Counted from the stretch's first letter, positions 16,001 through 37,120 are shown. The stretch is 47,500 nucleotides of DNA from Chondrilla cf. caribensis (GCA_964020155.1 OZ026554.1:4230327-4277826); one strand, 5' to 3'. Numbers and translations: made by a program. The notes: generated by a model not told the origin, from the letters alone.

Positions 16001-19000
16001 GATTCTTATTGACACATGCATTTGTGCGGTATAGTAGACTACTGTATAGAGAGAATTCAATAGGGAATTCAATTAGGCAAATTGGTAAGTTGGTTGGTCT
16101 TACATAATATTGACGTTACATCATCCACTGACTATTATGCATGGTGAATGCTAATCATGTATACATATATACGATGCAGATGAAATTTTCCTGGACACCT
16201 ACACGGCCATTAACATGAACATTACTCTTAGATAAAGGACTCTAATAGGTAATTAGTCAAAATTGTTCTTTTTGTTTGCCAATAGACAATTGTCCGTTCG
16301 CTTCATACAAAAGTGAAGGATTTTGTGTCCACTCATGTCCTGAAGGCCTTGTTGCAGATGATGATCCTCGAGTGTGTAGGAATACAACTGGTGAGTGTAC
16401 ATGCACATACGTACGTACCTATACACACATAAACATACACAAATGTACTATGTACAGTGAATTACCAATTACAATTTCATACTGTTTTACATATAATTTC
16501 AACTTCAGAAGTTCTTCCAACTTCAAATTCTTTATAAATCCGTTCCAAAAGTCATTTTATGCATGCTGTATACATAATTAATGCACAGTGCTCACAAGTA
16601 CTTACTGAAGATTAGGTAAAGTTTTTATGACAAGTTACTGTGAATGTATACATTGAAGTATAGGTGGAGTGTGTCATGTACATACAAGCATCATACACTA
16701 TAGTATGCACTTCTATCCTCCTCAGTTCCAGACTTCACTCCAGAGGGATTCACTGTGAATGCTACCAAATATGAAGCTGTCCATTTAGTTGATTCCAATG
16801 GAATGTTCCCATCAGGTACAGAGGTGTTCAGGGTCAAGACTATTTTAGGAGGATTGGATGATACAGAACCTGGTACACTGCTCAGTGGGACCGTTCGTGA
16901 CGATATTGACAGGAATTGGCAGTTTGATGCCAATTTTGATAATACCCCACCTCTTGTTCTGAGGTCAAAACAAGATGTACCTCCCGGTGTATACAAATTT
17001 AGAATAAGGGTATTCTACTTTGATATATTTGCAAGTGAAGAGATATCTGCACTTCTTAGAAATGTTGAAATCCGAGTGTTACCCGAAACAGGTTAGTTTG
17101 TGAAATTATTTATTAGTTGACTTTACCATAGCATGCAGTATTAAACATGAACACTTTTCAGAATTATGTGATTCGCTGACAGTATACTGTTTAATAGGAT
17201 ATGCAATTGATAGCATTGCAAACTATATTAATCACAGCAACATTAAGTATACCATATACCATATCATTGTATGCAGTTGAGCCTTGTACCAATGACACGT
17301 GTCAGAACAACGGAGTGTGTAGCAATATCATAATCAACAACCAGTTAACATTCTCTTGTACCTGTCCTGCTGGATACACTGGGTTCACCTGTGAAACAGA
17401 CATTGACGAATGTACTCCTGATCCTTGTCTCAATGGAGGCACCTGTATGGACATGGTAAACGGGTATATCTGCATGTGTACTGATGAGTGGGATGGAGAC
17501 AACTGTGAGAATGATGTCAACGAGTGTCTACCAGCAACTGATCCTTGTATGAATGGGGGTACCTGTAATAATGTGATAGGCGGCTATAACTGCACTTGCC
17601 CAGCAGAATGGGAGGGGACCAATTGCCAGGATGATGTGGACGAGTGTCTTCCCGAGACAGATCCTTGTATGAATGAAGGTATTTGTACTAACTTAGAAGG
17701 AAGCTACAACTGTACATGCACACCACAGTGGGAAGGAGACAACTGTGAGAGTGATGTGGACGAGTGTCTACCAGAGACTGATCCTTGTATGAATGATGGC
17801 AACTGTACCAACACTCCTGGTAGCTACAGCTGTGATTGTCCTGACGAATGGACTGGACTCAACTGCGAAGAAGATGTGGATGAATGCTTGGATTTCCCAT
17901 GCCAGGATAGAGGCAACTGTACCAATACTGTTGGCAGTTATGTCTGTGAGTGTGAAGATGGATGGAGAGGTTCTAACTGTGATACTGACATTGATGAGTG
18001 TGCAAACAACCCCAACCTCTGTGCGAATGGAGGAACATGTAACAACTTTCCTGGTAGCTACAACTGTACGTGTCCAACAGGATGGGAAGGGGACAACTGC
18101 CAGGATGATGTGAATGAGTGCCTGCCAGAGACCAATCCTTGCCATGATGGTGGTAGCTGTATCAACTCACTGGGAGCCTACACTTGCAGTTGTAATAGAG
18201 GGTATACAGGAAATAAGAACTGTCATCCTATTGGTGAGTTGTGTACTGTAGGTATGTATATGTATACTCTGCAATAGGTACAGGTATACTAGAATATGCA
18301 TAGGTGCACTACAATGTGTACAAGGTGACACTACAATGTGTACAAGGTGACACTAATGCATGATAGGATGGTGCCAGGTAACTATGGTGACAGGCCAAAT
18401 GACATGTCATGGGATCATAACATGATTTATGTCACCTTCTCTTCCGCCCACATACAGAAGAGCTGCATATTGTCACAGTCCACCTTAGGCTGATGGGCAT
18501 TGAAAGCTGCCAGTCATGGAGTGTGAGTAACTGTGCTTGATGAAATCACATGTTCCAATACATGTTGACTGATGTATACCTACATCCCTCCAGAGTGATG
18601 TAGATATCAGGAGAAAGGTTGGCGACCTCAAAGAGTCCCTCATCACTTACCTAGCAAGGGAGTGTGGAGCAGACTGCACCTTTGAGGACAATGACTTGCC
18701 AATTTCTTACTTCTCTTGTTCTAATACCAACAAGAACACAGTAGTGTTCCATACTCAAGTGGTGGTTGAGCGTCCACTCTTAACGCGGTTAGAGATTGAG
18801 AGGAAGATGAGAAGAGCCATAGAAAAGTGGTCAACTTCCTCAACCAAGCTGTCAGTAGCTGGACAACTTCTAACAATAAGTGACTCCTGTATTGTGGTGG
18901 ACCCCAGTCACCCAGATGAGGACTGCACAGATGTATCAGATGATGGCGAAACCACCTCAACAGACAGAATCAGTGATACTGACGCCATAATAGCTATAAT

Positions 19001-19807
19001 ACTCTTATCTGTGTTCACTCTTGTAGCAGCCACGGTGCTTGTAGCAGCTTGTTGTGTACGGTTGCACAAACTTTGTGGCAAACAGAACAAGTGAGTACAC
19101 ATGGTCTGAATTGATATTTTGAACAAGTTTGGGTTTCATGGTTTGTGGATTCTTTCCAACAGGACCATTCACAATGTGTAAAATTATTACCCTTTGTCCT
19201 ATTTGCTTAGTGTCCTACATACAATGCAACCTGCTTAGTAAATGATCTGATTGGTATGCACTCCTGGTTAGTATACACTCCTGGTTAGTACACACTCCTG
19301 GTTAGTACACACTCCTGGTTAGTACACACTCTCGCAATTAGCACATACTCCCAGTTGTTACACAATCCCGGTTAGTACACACACCCGGTTGGTACATAAT
19401 CCTGGTTAGTATACACTCCTGCGGTTAGTACACACTCCTGCGGTTAGTACACACACCCGCTTGGTACACACTCCTGGTTATGCATACACTTCACAAGTCC
19501 CTAGCCCCAGTACCTTGCATAATAGTATACAGATGTGGCATCCCCTTTACAGTGTTTACTAGCAATTAGACTGGATTTTACATCATTATTCTTGTGTAGG
19601 TACAGAGATAACACCGAGTACACTGACATCGAGCTTGTACATATGGACAACCCAACTGGGAGGCCGTCGTGGTTCTTCAGAGAGAGACATCCTGCCCCTG
19701 AGCATGCCTCTACCTCCTTTCGCCAACACATTCCTTCTTCAATTGAGGAAGAAGAATTCGAGGGTGACCCAGACCCAGAAGAGAACGTTAATGACATTTT
19801 TTATTAA
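7158..19807 (+). CDS. M8-like / SRCR / EGF single-pass cell-surface protein (27 exons, about 2,307 aa)
   Basis: I join 27 exons, all GT/AG and in frame (6,924 bases), into one type I membrane protein. Order: signal peptide; leishmanolysin-like head (residues ~22-565); Cys-rich segment (~566-605); cassette 1 SRCR/Cys-rich/unassigned domain/one EGF (~606-909); cassette 2 with an EGF array (~910-1469); cassette 3 (~1470-2051); juxtamembrane region; TM helix (~2204-2227); a cytoplasmic tail of about 75 residues. Start: ATG 7158 is preferred because MAGRVITGGLLLVCVLQAVHG is a good signal peptide; an in-frame ATG at 7137 would add seven residues. Exons 10 to 24 all begin and end in the phases needed for phase-1 module shuffling. 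Family knowledge supports adhesion or ligand binding for SRCR and cbEGF modules. Catalysis by the head is doubtful (QEILH motif). Exon limits are given with the module entries. A split into two genes is possible but the unbroken frame argues against it. Confidence 0.85.
10086..10125. repeat. (TG)n microsatellite
   Basis: GT-rich run in the receptor intron after exon 11, about 45 bases past the 5' splice site. Confidence 0.8.
10346..12569 (+). other. Cys-rich segment plus ectodomain cassette 1 (exons 12-16)
   Basis: Exon 12 (10346-10465) encodes a furin-like Cys-rich segment (CHSSCATCEL..FCRTCSD). Exon 13 (10543-10863) is an SRCR domain with the six-Cys group A pattern, containing NVVCRQLGFT and ending near DASVRCW. 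Exon 14 (11239-11343) is a 35-residue Cys-rich piece (NCTFASYKSEG..CPEDL). Exon 15 (11781-12140) is a domain of about 120 residues that I cannot assign. Exon 16 (12444-12569) carries a single EGF-like module (EPCTYDTCQNNGVC). This cassette lacks the EGF array found in the next two. Confidence 0.85.
12780..15470 (+). other. Ectodomain cassette 2 (exons 17-20) with EGF array
   Basis: Exon 17 (12780-13097) is SRCR, exon 18 (13372-13476) the short Cys-rich piece, exon 19 (13907-14266) the unassigned domain. Exon 20 (14574-15470) is one 897-base exon with seven EGF-like modules and the start of an eighth. Six of these begin D(I/V)(N/D)EC and match the calcium-binding EGF pattern, with C.NGGTC and GGYNCTC motifs. 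The intron after exon 19 is close to identical over its first ~50 bases to the one after exon 15, showing recent duplication from or into cassette 1. Confidence 0.85.
15676..18233 (+). other. Ectodomain cassette 3 (exons 21-24) with EGF array
   Basis: Exon 21 (15676-15993) is SRCR, exon 22 (16286-16390) the Cys-rich piece, exon 23 (16726-17091) the unassigned domain, exon 24 (17277-18233) eight EGF-like modules in 957 bases. The last three EGFs are the most diverged, so they may be the ancestral membrane-proximal ones. The SRCR has Ser (AGT, 15759-15761) where copies 1 and 2 have the first conserved Cys. The second half of exon 23 is clearly diverged from exons 15 and 19, while its first half is nearly identical to them. 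Confidence 0.85.
18458..19807 (+). other. Juxtamembrane region, transmembrane helix and cytoplasmic tail (exons 25-27)
   Basis: Exon 25 is 18458-18522, exon 26 is 18594-19090, exon 27 is 19600-19807. The roughly 130 residues before the membrane contain four to five Cys and could be SEA-like, but I do not recognise a domain with confidence. The helix AIIAIILLSVFTLVAATVLV (about 18984-19055) is followed by CVRLHKLCGK, a positive-inside pattern with possible palmitoylated Cys. The tail includes EYTDIEL, a YxxI-type tyrosine motif, and an acidic stretch before the stop at 19807. AATAAA at 19865-19870 is a plausible poly(A) signal. Confidence 0.8.
19222..19573. mobile_element. MITE copy (family A) with internal 17-base minisatellite
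   Basis: The ends match the element at 41204-41379: left CAATGCAACCTGCTTAGTAA, right TTTACTAGCAATTAGACTG. Inside, a unit of about 17 bases (GGTTAGTACACACTCCT) is repeated some twelve times, enlarging the element. It lies in the last receptor intron and ends 26 bases before exon 27. Confidence 0.6.
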
Positions 19808-20720
19808 TGAACATCCACTGGGCAGTCCAGTTGATATGAATAACAGTCTATTTGCTACATTAATAATAAAATTCTAGTGTACTTTATGAATAAAGTAATA
19901 TCATACCTTTTCATTCATATTAGATGATTTTCTATGTAATTTAGTACTTGTACTGACAGCTGTAGTGTATATGTAGCAGATGCACAAGCATAAGTGCTTT
20001 AGCAAGCATCATTGTGCTATCAGTCTTGTGTGTCCATGTGCATCAAATTAGCTCTCAACATTGCTTTATTTAATTTCTTTGACCCGATTATTACAAGCAT
20101 ACCATGATAGCTATTATTTACCAATTTCGTATATAATATTATAAACATTCATATTCTAACAAAATGTGGATGAAAAGATAGTAATTTTGGTATTCAGATA
20201 CATCGTACAAAGCTATCGGGTATTAATGGTCATGCGATAGTTTTGATTTGCGCGCCCGCGCCGGGGGCGCCATTTTATGTATAATAATAGCTGGTGTATG
20301 CTAATTTTAGTATGTGAACGCATATCTTACAGATTGACAGATTATGTTAGTACTAATCGGTAGTGTTTGATACCGACATAGCAAATCCTCATGTTTCAAT
20401 GAACACAGTGTACCTACAGTAAGGATGTTATTACAAGGACACACATTCCAAACGTTGTGGGAGCTATTGTAGGATTTATATTAACAATGTTGTATCCGTG
20501 TACTTATACATCGATTCCGAGATGATATTCCACGCACCATTTACAATGGGTTGTCCCCTGATGTAGCGGTGGGCTGCTGGCCCACATTAGCTCAAACCTA
20601 CATTCCTGGGCAGTTCTGTTCACGTCAAGAACGAATTTAGCCATAGGTATCTATCCCGTTCGCGCCAACTACAGACGGCTATTGCAAGCAGCGCGCGTCT
20701 TTAGCTGAAGAGTCGATGGA
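19808..20720. other. Intergenic region, receptor 3' end to filamin-repeat gene
   Basis: It holds the presumed receptor 3' untranslated region with AATAAA at 19865, then AT-rich sequence and one GC-rich block. No other gene is visible. Confidence 0.5.
20248..20275 (+). promoter_or_regulatory. GC-rich block upstream of the filamin-repeat gene
   Basis: A run of CG-rich bases (GCGCGCCCGCGCC...GGCGCC) followed by CATTTTA sits about 450 bases before the ATG, in otherwise AT-rich DNA. It could be part of a promoter. Nothing more specific is visible. Confidence 0.3.
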
Positions 20721-23003
20721 ATGGATACCCGTCTTACATTGCTCGAAGTAGGCAAAACATTCGACATTCAACCGGTGGGGACATCAACAGACGAGATAGT
20801 GGTACGAGCTGTCGGCGACAAGACGGGCGAAGCTCACGTGTCTGTCGAAGTGGCAGAGACGGGAAAACACCAAGTGATATTCACCCCACTCCTTCCCGAT
20901 GACTACACTTTGAACGTGCTTCACCACGGGTCGCACGTCAAAGGGTCACCGTACAAAGTTAAAGCACTTGAAAAGACCACCATATTTGTCGACGAAAAAG
21001 AAGTTTCCCCGAAGCCAAGAACTGTGACAGCGGTGGAGATTGATAGCGTCGTCAATTTTGTACTTCGTCCCGAAGCTGGTGGCGCTAAACCCGAAGTAAT
21101 CGTCACAGGACCTTTTGGCCCCTTGGAAACCACCACAGTCGATACAGGAGAAGGTCGCTACATTACTCGTTTTGTATCGGATGCTGAGGGCGAGTACTAC
21201 ATCAGTGCTAAACGCAATGGCACTCATTTGAAAGGTAGTCCTGTTAAGGTATTGGCTCTTTGCAAGCAGAAGGAAACGAACGATCCTTCGAAATGCTACG
21301 TACTTCCCGAAGATGTGGAATTAATGTCTACTCCCTACGGGATGAACGAGCTAGTGGACTTCCGCGTGTCCACCCGCGACGCGGGAGAGGGCTCGCTCAA
21401 TGTGCATTGTCGAGGACCAGCAGAAGCCCATATTGCCATTTCAAAGGTAGAAGAAGCTGAGTATTACGTGGTGACAGTCGCTCCTTTCGAACCAGGTCGG
21501 TACAGACTGAACGTGACATGGAATGGCGTGGACATCAAGGGGAGTCCCTATGTGGTTGTCGTAAAAGACGAAAGATTGGATTCTTTGGATGTACTGAATC
21601 TTTCGGGGATCCCATTCCGAATTGGGAAAGCAGTGAAGTTCAAGGTCCACTGTGCCCAACTGGGAGAAGAGACTTTTGATGTGCAAGTGGAGCCATACTT
21701 AGGTGCAAGTGTGACGATCCGAGACATCGGCAAGCGAACGTACCACGTGACCTTGGTTCCGAGGAAAGCTGGGGACCACAAAATCTCAGTCCTTCACAAT
21801 GGCAAGCACATTGCAGGAAGTCCGTTTTCCTGCTATTTCCAGTTAGCTGGGGATGCTTCAAAGTGCTTCATGATTGAAGACACCACTGAGAAACAAAACG
21901 ACATTGACGACGAGGTGTCGTTCACAGTAAGCACGGAAGGGGCGGGTGAAGGCACACTCACTGCGAGCGTTCAGAATGTGAAAAGAAACACAACAAAAGA
22001 TGCCACTGTGACGAAAATCACCGATAACATCTATGGCGTGAAATTCAATCTCGACCAGGATGAAGATTACTTGTTAAGCATAAAGTATGACAACAATCAC
22101 ATTGTTGGGTCACCATTTAAACTGTCGCTGAGCTTACAACCAGACCCGCTCCAGTGCCACGCTGAAGGGGAGGGTCTAGTGTCTGCATATGAGAATAGAG
22201 AATCCAGCTTCACGGTAACCACAGATGGGACCGGTTCTGAATTGAGAGTCGAAATTGAAGGAGAATCGGAGACAGTACAGCCGGTGATAAGTCAGAAAGA
22301 ACGCAGCAAGTATAGAGTAGCCTACACACCAAAGTTCACTGGAGAATACAAAATCAGCATATTTTGGAATAACGATGCCATCACCGGATCTCCTTTCAAA
22401 GTGATCTCCCACGAGTATTTTGACCCAAAGAGCATTTGCTTGGACAAGGATTCTATCAAGGACATCGTTTTTGGTCAACCATTTTCGTTTGTTCTCAATG
22501 GTACCATTCCGAGTAACGGAAACCTGAAACTTACTGCTTGTAGCAACCAATCCAGCAAGACTGCCGTCACTGGTGAAGTTCTAAATACGGGAAGAGACAC
22601 CTATGTTGCTACATTTGACCCTCCCGAGGCGGGGAAATACACAGTACATATCCTCTACGGTGATCACGACATCAGCGGCAGTCCTTTCAAAGTGAAAGTC
22701 GCGCTCCCATCAATGCCTCACAAGGTGAAGGCACACGGACCTGGTTTGGAGGGCGGAATTGTAGGACAGAGCGGCAACTTCACTGTGGATACCAAGGAAG
22801 CTGGTCCAGGGAGTCTAACCGTTCGCGTGCATGGCAGCAAGGGGACCTTCACGATGAACATGAACAGAGATCCCTCCTGCGACAGAACCATACTCGTTTC
22901 GTACAACCCAACGGCCGTAGGTGTGTACCTGGTGGACATTGAGTGGTCAGGTGTGCACGTTCCGGGCTCTCCCTACAGGGTCAACATACAAAAGAAAGAA
23001 TAG
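20721..23003 (+). CDS. Intronless filamin-repeat protein (eight repeats, no actin-binding domain)
   Basis: A single 760-codon frame starts at ATG 20721. It consists of eight immunoglobulin-like filamin (ABP280) repeats of about 95 residues. Each ends in the signature G-S-P-(F/Y/V): near residues 75, 172, 271, 363, 460, 556, 653 and 748. Strand motifs such as AGEGSLNV, AGPGSLTV and Y.V.YTP typical of filamin repeats recur. Filamin repeats bind receptors, integrin tails and signalling proteins; full filamins also carry two N-terminal calponin-homology domains, which are absent here, as is a C-terminal hinge and dimer unit that I could identify. There is no intron, in contrast with every other gene in the window. 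The coding region is visibly less AT-rich than its surroundings. It may be a retrocopy fragment turned gene or an independent filamin-repeat scaffold. A GC-rich block at about 20248-20272 lies upstream. Confidence 0.92.
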   Translation: MDTRLTLLEVGKTFDIQPVGTSTDEIVVRAVGDKTGEAHVSVEVAETGKHQVIFTPLLPDDYTLNVLHHGSHVKGSPYKVKALEKTTIFVDEKEVSPKPRTVTAVEIDSVVNFVLRPEAGGAKPEVIVTGPFGPLETTTVDTGEGRYITRFVSDAEGEYYISAKRNGTHLKGSPVKVLALCKQKETNDPSKCYVLPEDVELMSTPYGMNELVDFRVSTRDAGEGSLNVHCRGPAEAHIAISKVEEAEYYVVTVAPFEPGRYRLNVTWNGVDIKGSPYVVVVKDERLDSLDVLNLSGIPFRIGKAVKFKVHCAQLGEETFDVQVEPYLGASVTIRDIGKRTYHVTLVPRKAGDHKISVLHNGKHIAGSPFSCYFQLAGDASKCFMIEDTTEKQNDIDDEVSFTVSTEGAGEGTLTASVQNVKRNTTKDATVTKITDNIYGVKFNLDQDEDYLLSIKYDNNHIVGSPFKLSLSLQPDPLQCHAEGEGLVSAYENRESSFTVTTDGTGSELRVEIEGESETVQPVISQKERSKYRVAYTPKFTGEYKISIFWNNDAITGSPFKVISHEYFDPKSICLDKDSIKDIVFGQPFSFVLNGTIPSNGNLKLTACSNQSSKTAVTGEVLNTGRDTYVATFDPPEAGKYTVHILYGDHDISGSPFKVKVALPSMPHKVKAHGPGLEGGIVGQSGNFTVDTKEAGPGSLTVRVHGSKGTFTMNMNRDPSCDRTILVSYNPTAVGVYLVDIEWSGVHVPGSPYRVNIQKKE

Positions 23004-23937
23004 CTGGACACAAGCCCAGTTTTGCAGAGCGTGTATCTCCTATTGTACTAGAATTACTGTATCCCAAACACAGTCATTTAGTGTATATATATTTCTATTA
23101 TTGGTGTTAGAAGGCTGGAACAATTATCAATAATTTTGTGAGTTTACAAGTGTAAAATTTTAGTACAGCATAAAATGTAGATGATATCTTATACTAGTTG
23201 TGTATATTTTTATTTCAATTTTATATGAACGCTGTTGTAATTTAGTCACGTGAGTACATACGTATTATGTAACTGTTTATACATTCTATTACATTCAGAT
23301 AAAGAATTAATATCGTCTTCTTGTGCAAAATTGATAAAACTTAACAAGACAAGTACCATACGTACATTAATAGTTATGATACAAATAATATAGAATGACT
23401 AGCCATATAATAACATAATAATTATTTACATGCCACATGATGTATGTATGAGATGAGATAGGGTGAGCAGTGTTGTGGTAATTCTAACAATCTTAGGGGT
23501 CACATTTGTCACAGGAAAAAATCAACCAGACAATTCATAAAAGTCTTTCAACTATAAAACCAGTACAACCTGCAATAAAAGGAGTAAAGAAGATGAGTCA
23601 GTTGGCAGAGCTGTAATTCTGAGACAGAAACTGGCATATCACAGGTATGTGTGTTGGTTGGTGTCTGTGTATGATAGAGCGATGTGTTTGCATGTGATTA
23701 ACATGTGATCACTAAGGGCATGTGATTAACATGTGATCACTAAGGGCATGTGATTAACATGTGGTCACTAAAGCACATGATTGGTATCGGATCCTTAACA
23801 CAACACAACTGAAATGTGATCATCGAAACCATGTCATTAATATAGCAAGGGATCAGAAAGAGCACACAATACTACAAATTGACCAAGAGCAAGATGTATC
23901 ATACACTGTACTATGCACACATACTGTGGCAAACCTG
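23004..23937. other. Convergent intergenic region between filamin-repeat and Gi/o-like genes
   Basis: The 3' ends of the two genes face each other across about 930 bases. The region is AT-rich and carries a 28-base triple repeat at 23691-23775. No gene is seen in it. Confidence 0.5.
23691..23775. repeat. 28-base direct repeat, three copies
   Basis: CATGTGATTAACATGTGATC plus CACTAAGGG recurs at 23691, 23719 and 23747, the last copy slightly changed. Confidence 0.85.
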
Positions 23938-33681
<9,744 letters not shown>

Positions 33682-35059
33682 TTTCTTATATTATTGTTTT
33701 GGCGAAGTAGGCCTCTCTCCGGCCAGGATCCTCTCTGCTTCAAGTTCTTAATAAGGTACAACTGATTACTGGGTTATCAAAGCCACTTTAGCATTGCGTT
33801 TGTGCGTGGGAAGGCCGCGTTTGAACCGATAATAATACCTTTTATATAGATATATAGTCGCTAAATTGTGTATAAATCATGTAAAATGGCGCCATATTAT
33901 CTTCATGATCATGTACACTAGCTATGCTTGGCGCGCAGATAGCATGCATTATTTACTCCATAAAATACTTCCGAAACGAAAGAACGTCTCTTGCACGAGT
34001 TCGCGGCCATGCAGCCTTAAGCTTACAATATGAACTATCACATGGACATCTAACCATGCAACATAATTATAGTTGTATACAATGTGTCTATAGTATACTC
34101 ATTAGTGAAGTACGTACATATTTCTTTCTCACATTCCATTATAAACATGCTTTCATTCAAAGGAGGAAAGCTACTTGGGGGAATTTTTTTCAAAAATGCT
34201 GAGGTTTATATGGGTCATTTTGGCTTGAAGACCAATGGTCATTGGTGATGATTTTTATTACTATTATACACAGTTGATGTAGCAAGAAAAGTTCATCATT
34301 ATTCAAGTATTTGAGTCACAATGTGAAAAAGACAAGTGCACATGTGTCCATTTACAAATCTGATGAGAGTGAGGGGATGAAAACACCAGTGAAGTTCAAA
34401 AGAGAGAATAACGCAATGTTGGCTCCAGAGGAATGTGTGTAGCCAGTGAGTGTAGCACCAGAGCTGGCAAGGTGGGTGTGCATTAAAATGTCATATTTTG
34501 AAAATGTCATCGTGCCTTCCTCCCATACACCTGCACCAGAACACCATCTGTTTGGAAGAGAGAGAGAGAGAATAAATGACAACAGCCTCAAAATCTCATA
34601 CTTTGTGCAGATTGATAACAATTTGGTCGAGAAGTAGAGAGGACAGAAACTGACATCATTTGCAGCAATGCAAGCGGACAATAACAGAAATGGAAACTTT
34701 AGCTCTGTTTTAATCACACTAGGACCTCCAGAACACATCCTCACTCCAGGCACCCCCTCAATTCAGAGATCATCTGTAATATACTCTAGAGCTACGTATA
34801 CTATCAATTTTAGATGGTTTGTCCGGTGTAGAGGGGTGCCCAAGGTTAAGTTTGGAATATAGCAAGATTCTACCCAAATTACATGTCAAACAACATATAA
34901 TAGAGTGGAGGAGTATTGTAGATGTACATATGTACACATGAAACACTTGGAAATCATACAATGTTTGCCTAAGTTGTTTGTTGTTGCCATTTTCCAGACT
35001 TTGCGATGTCTCTAGACTTATCAATTAGCTTTAGACCAAACTATTTTTACAATGCAACA

Positions 35060-35228
35060 GCATAAGTAGTATACAGTAATACACAGTAGTATACAGTAAT
35101 ACACAGTAGTATACAGTAATGTACAGTAGTGTACAGAAATATACAGTAGTGTACAGTAGTGCACAGTAGTATACAGAAATATACAGTAGTGTACAGTAGT
35201 GCACAGTAGTATACAGAAATATACGTAG
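35060..35228. repeat. Tandem repeat, about 20-22-base unit
   Basis: Variants of CAGTAGTATACAGTAATACA repeat seven to eight times. Confidence 0.85.
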
Positions 35229-35845
35229 TAGTAGTTGGATTGCAGTATGCAGCTTTGGGAGAACTAGTTGGTTATCAGGAAACTGCAGATAAAATGAAAT
35301 GTTAACGTACACAAATGTACAGAGGAAACTGCTTGCAAGAAATTCATGGTGCAGTGTTTTCTTTCTGTTGATGGTATCATTATTATCAGTATCAATACAA
35401 CAGTACACTTTATCAATGTATGTACATATGTATGTACACACAGGCTGGGTGTAGCTTTACAACTGTTGTATTCAAGGTCCTCAGTGCATCCTTTCATCAT
35501 TGTAAGGGAACATTGAAGGATATAACAATCCGATGTACCACTAGGCACTACCCGAGGAGCACTTGAAATACTCCACAGGTAGTTTTATCCATGTACAAAC
35601 ATAAGTACATTTGTACCTAATACACTGACAGTATAATAGATTTTCCATAGTAAACTACGTACATAGCTGTAACATATGAACGTCATGTGTACTTATTTAA
35701 TATAATCACTGATTGTTTTGAGGAAACAAGGTTAATATCTATTATATTCACTTTGATCACATTACAATGAAAATGGGCAAAACATAATAAAGCAATAATG
35801 ACTCATAGATAGAAGTGTAATTAAAAACTTTATCTGTAGTTAGTA

Positions 35846-36065
35846 CAGTGAAACCTGTATTATGATGGTCACTGTATTGGCAGGCCACCTCTCTGTAACA
35901 GCCATGTAGGCTACCAATTCCCAAAAGGGTCTATAGTGTACAGTATAATATCAACCTGTGTATACAGGCCACCCCTCTATAACAGCCATGCAGGCTACCA
36001 AGTCCCAAGAGGGCCTGTAGTGTACAATTCAACCTGCGTATACCTGCGCCACCTCTCTAAAACAT
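35846..36065. mobile_element. MITE-like element with internal duplication
   Basis: Begins CAGTGAAACCTGTATTA after TA, the same style as 6672-6844 and 43766-43964. A module of about 80 bases (GCCACCTCTCTGTAACAGCC to CAACCTG) occurs two to three times inside. Confidence 0.5.
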
Positions 36066-36241
36066 ACGTACAAATGTCGTAGATTGAATGAAATGAGGAA
36101 ACTATACAGTGTTCACCTGATGTACACAGTGCTCAATGGCAGATGTGACCCCAGTGCAACTTTGCATTCAGACATGACATTCATATAATATACGTACGTA
36201 CATACACACAGCATCAGTCAGATAGTTACATCATCACAGAG

Positions 36242-37057
36242 TCAAAAGGCTTCCAGTTCTAGAAACATGCCTGCACACTCAGTGTGACCCCAAAGCTACA
36301 TGAATGCACACACAATGACAATGAAGGCAGCCAAATATAGTCGTCACCTGGGGCATTGATGAATTCCAGCCTTCTTAAGTGATCCTTGTCTGTTTGAAAG
36401 GTCAACCTGAGACGGGAGACACAATCATTGTTAAAAAGAGGCAGAAAACACAATCGATGTGTGTACACTCCAAAGGAACTGAGTATGAGGATAGAACGTA
36501 CTGTATGTATACATACAATGGTCATTTCTGTGTATCATATTTGCACATAGCATGTATAGAGTGCAACTAGCTCTATAAGTACCCTGATTTGTACATACTC
36601 CTGGTTAGTGAGTACACTTCACTCAGTCCCTAGCTCATGTACACTGTGTCAACCAGTACTGATAGTGAGTACCTCTGATAAGAGGTGTACAGATCTGGCA
36701 TGCTTTTCAAGGTACTAAGAATAGGATAGGACAGGATAGGATAGCCTATTTAAACAGGGGAAGCCTTTAGCCAATGGCTACTATTCTAGGCACCCTGTGA
36801 ACAGCACAGTACAAAAGAAGGAAAAAATGAAATAAAGCGGAATGTAGAATGTATGAAGAAAGTTGGGCTGTATAGATGTACTAGGACTCTTCCTTCACAT
36901 TCATATGCCTATACTTTTGCACAATTGTAAGGTTTAATTGTAATAATTGGGGATGCTGAAGTAATGTGTTATAATTATCCTGCCACTGATAAACTCTTAT
37001 CAAGAGATGCGTATCGCAATGCATGGATGTTTATCCACATGGCCATAAAATGACTGT

Positions 37058-37120
<63 letters not shown>

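Larger units (their letters stand above)
33682..36241. other. Intergenic region upstream of the Gi/o-like gene
   Basis: This holds the Gi/o-like promoter side and the 3' flank of the TH1 gene. It includes a 22-base-scale tandem repeat (35060-35228) and an inverted-repeat element (35846-36065). No gene is convincing: open frames near 34350-34860 on both strands have no recognisable domain. Confidence 0.5.

Noticed and set aside
34352..34753. 133-residue minus-strand frame with CSGAGVWEEG and THSSGANIALF
   Set aside because: Some phrases faintly recall the GPS motif region of adhesion receptors, but the required cysteines and order are missing. Both strands are partly open, so no gene is called.
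35440..35580. Alternative last exon for the TH1 gene beginning near 35574
   Set aside because: A phase-compatible frame ending VFQVLLG exists, but its acceptor has a poor pyrimidine tract. The acceptor at 36259 gives a short 89-base intron with a better site.
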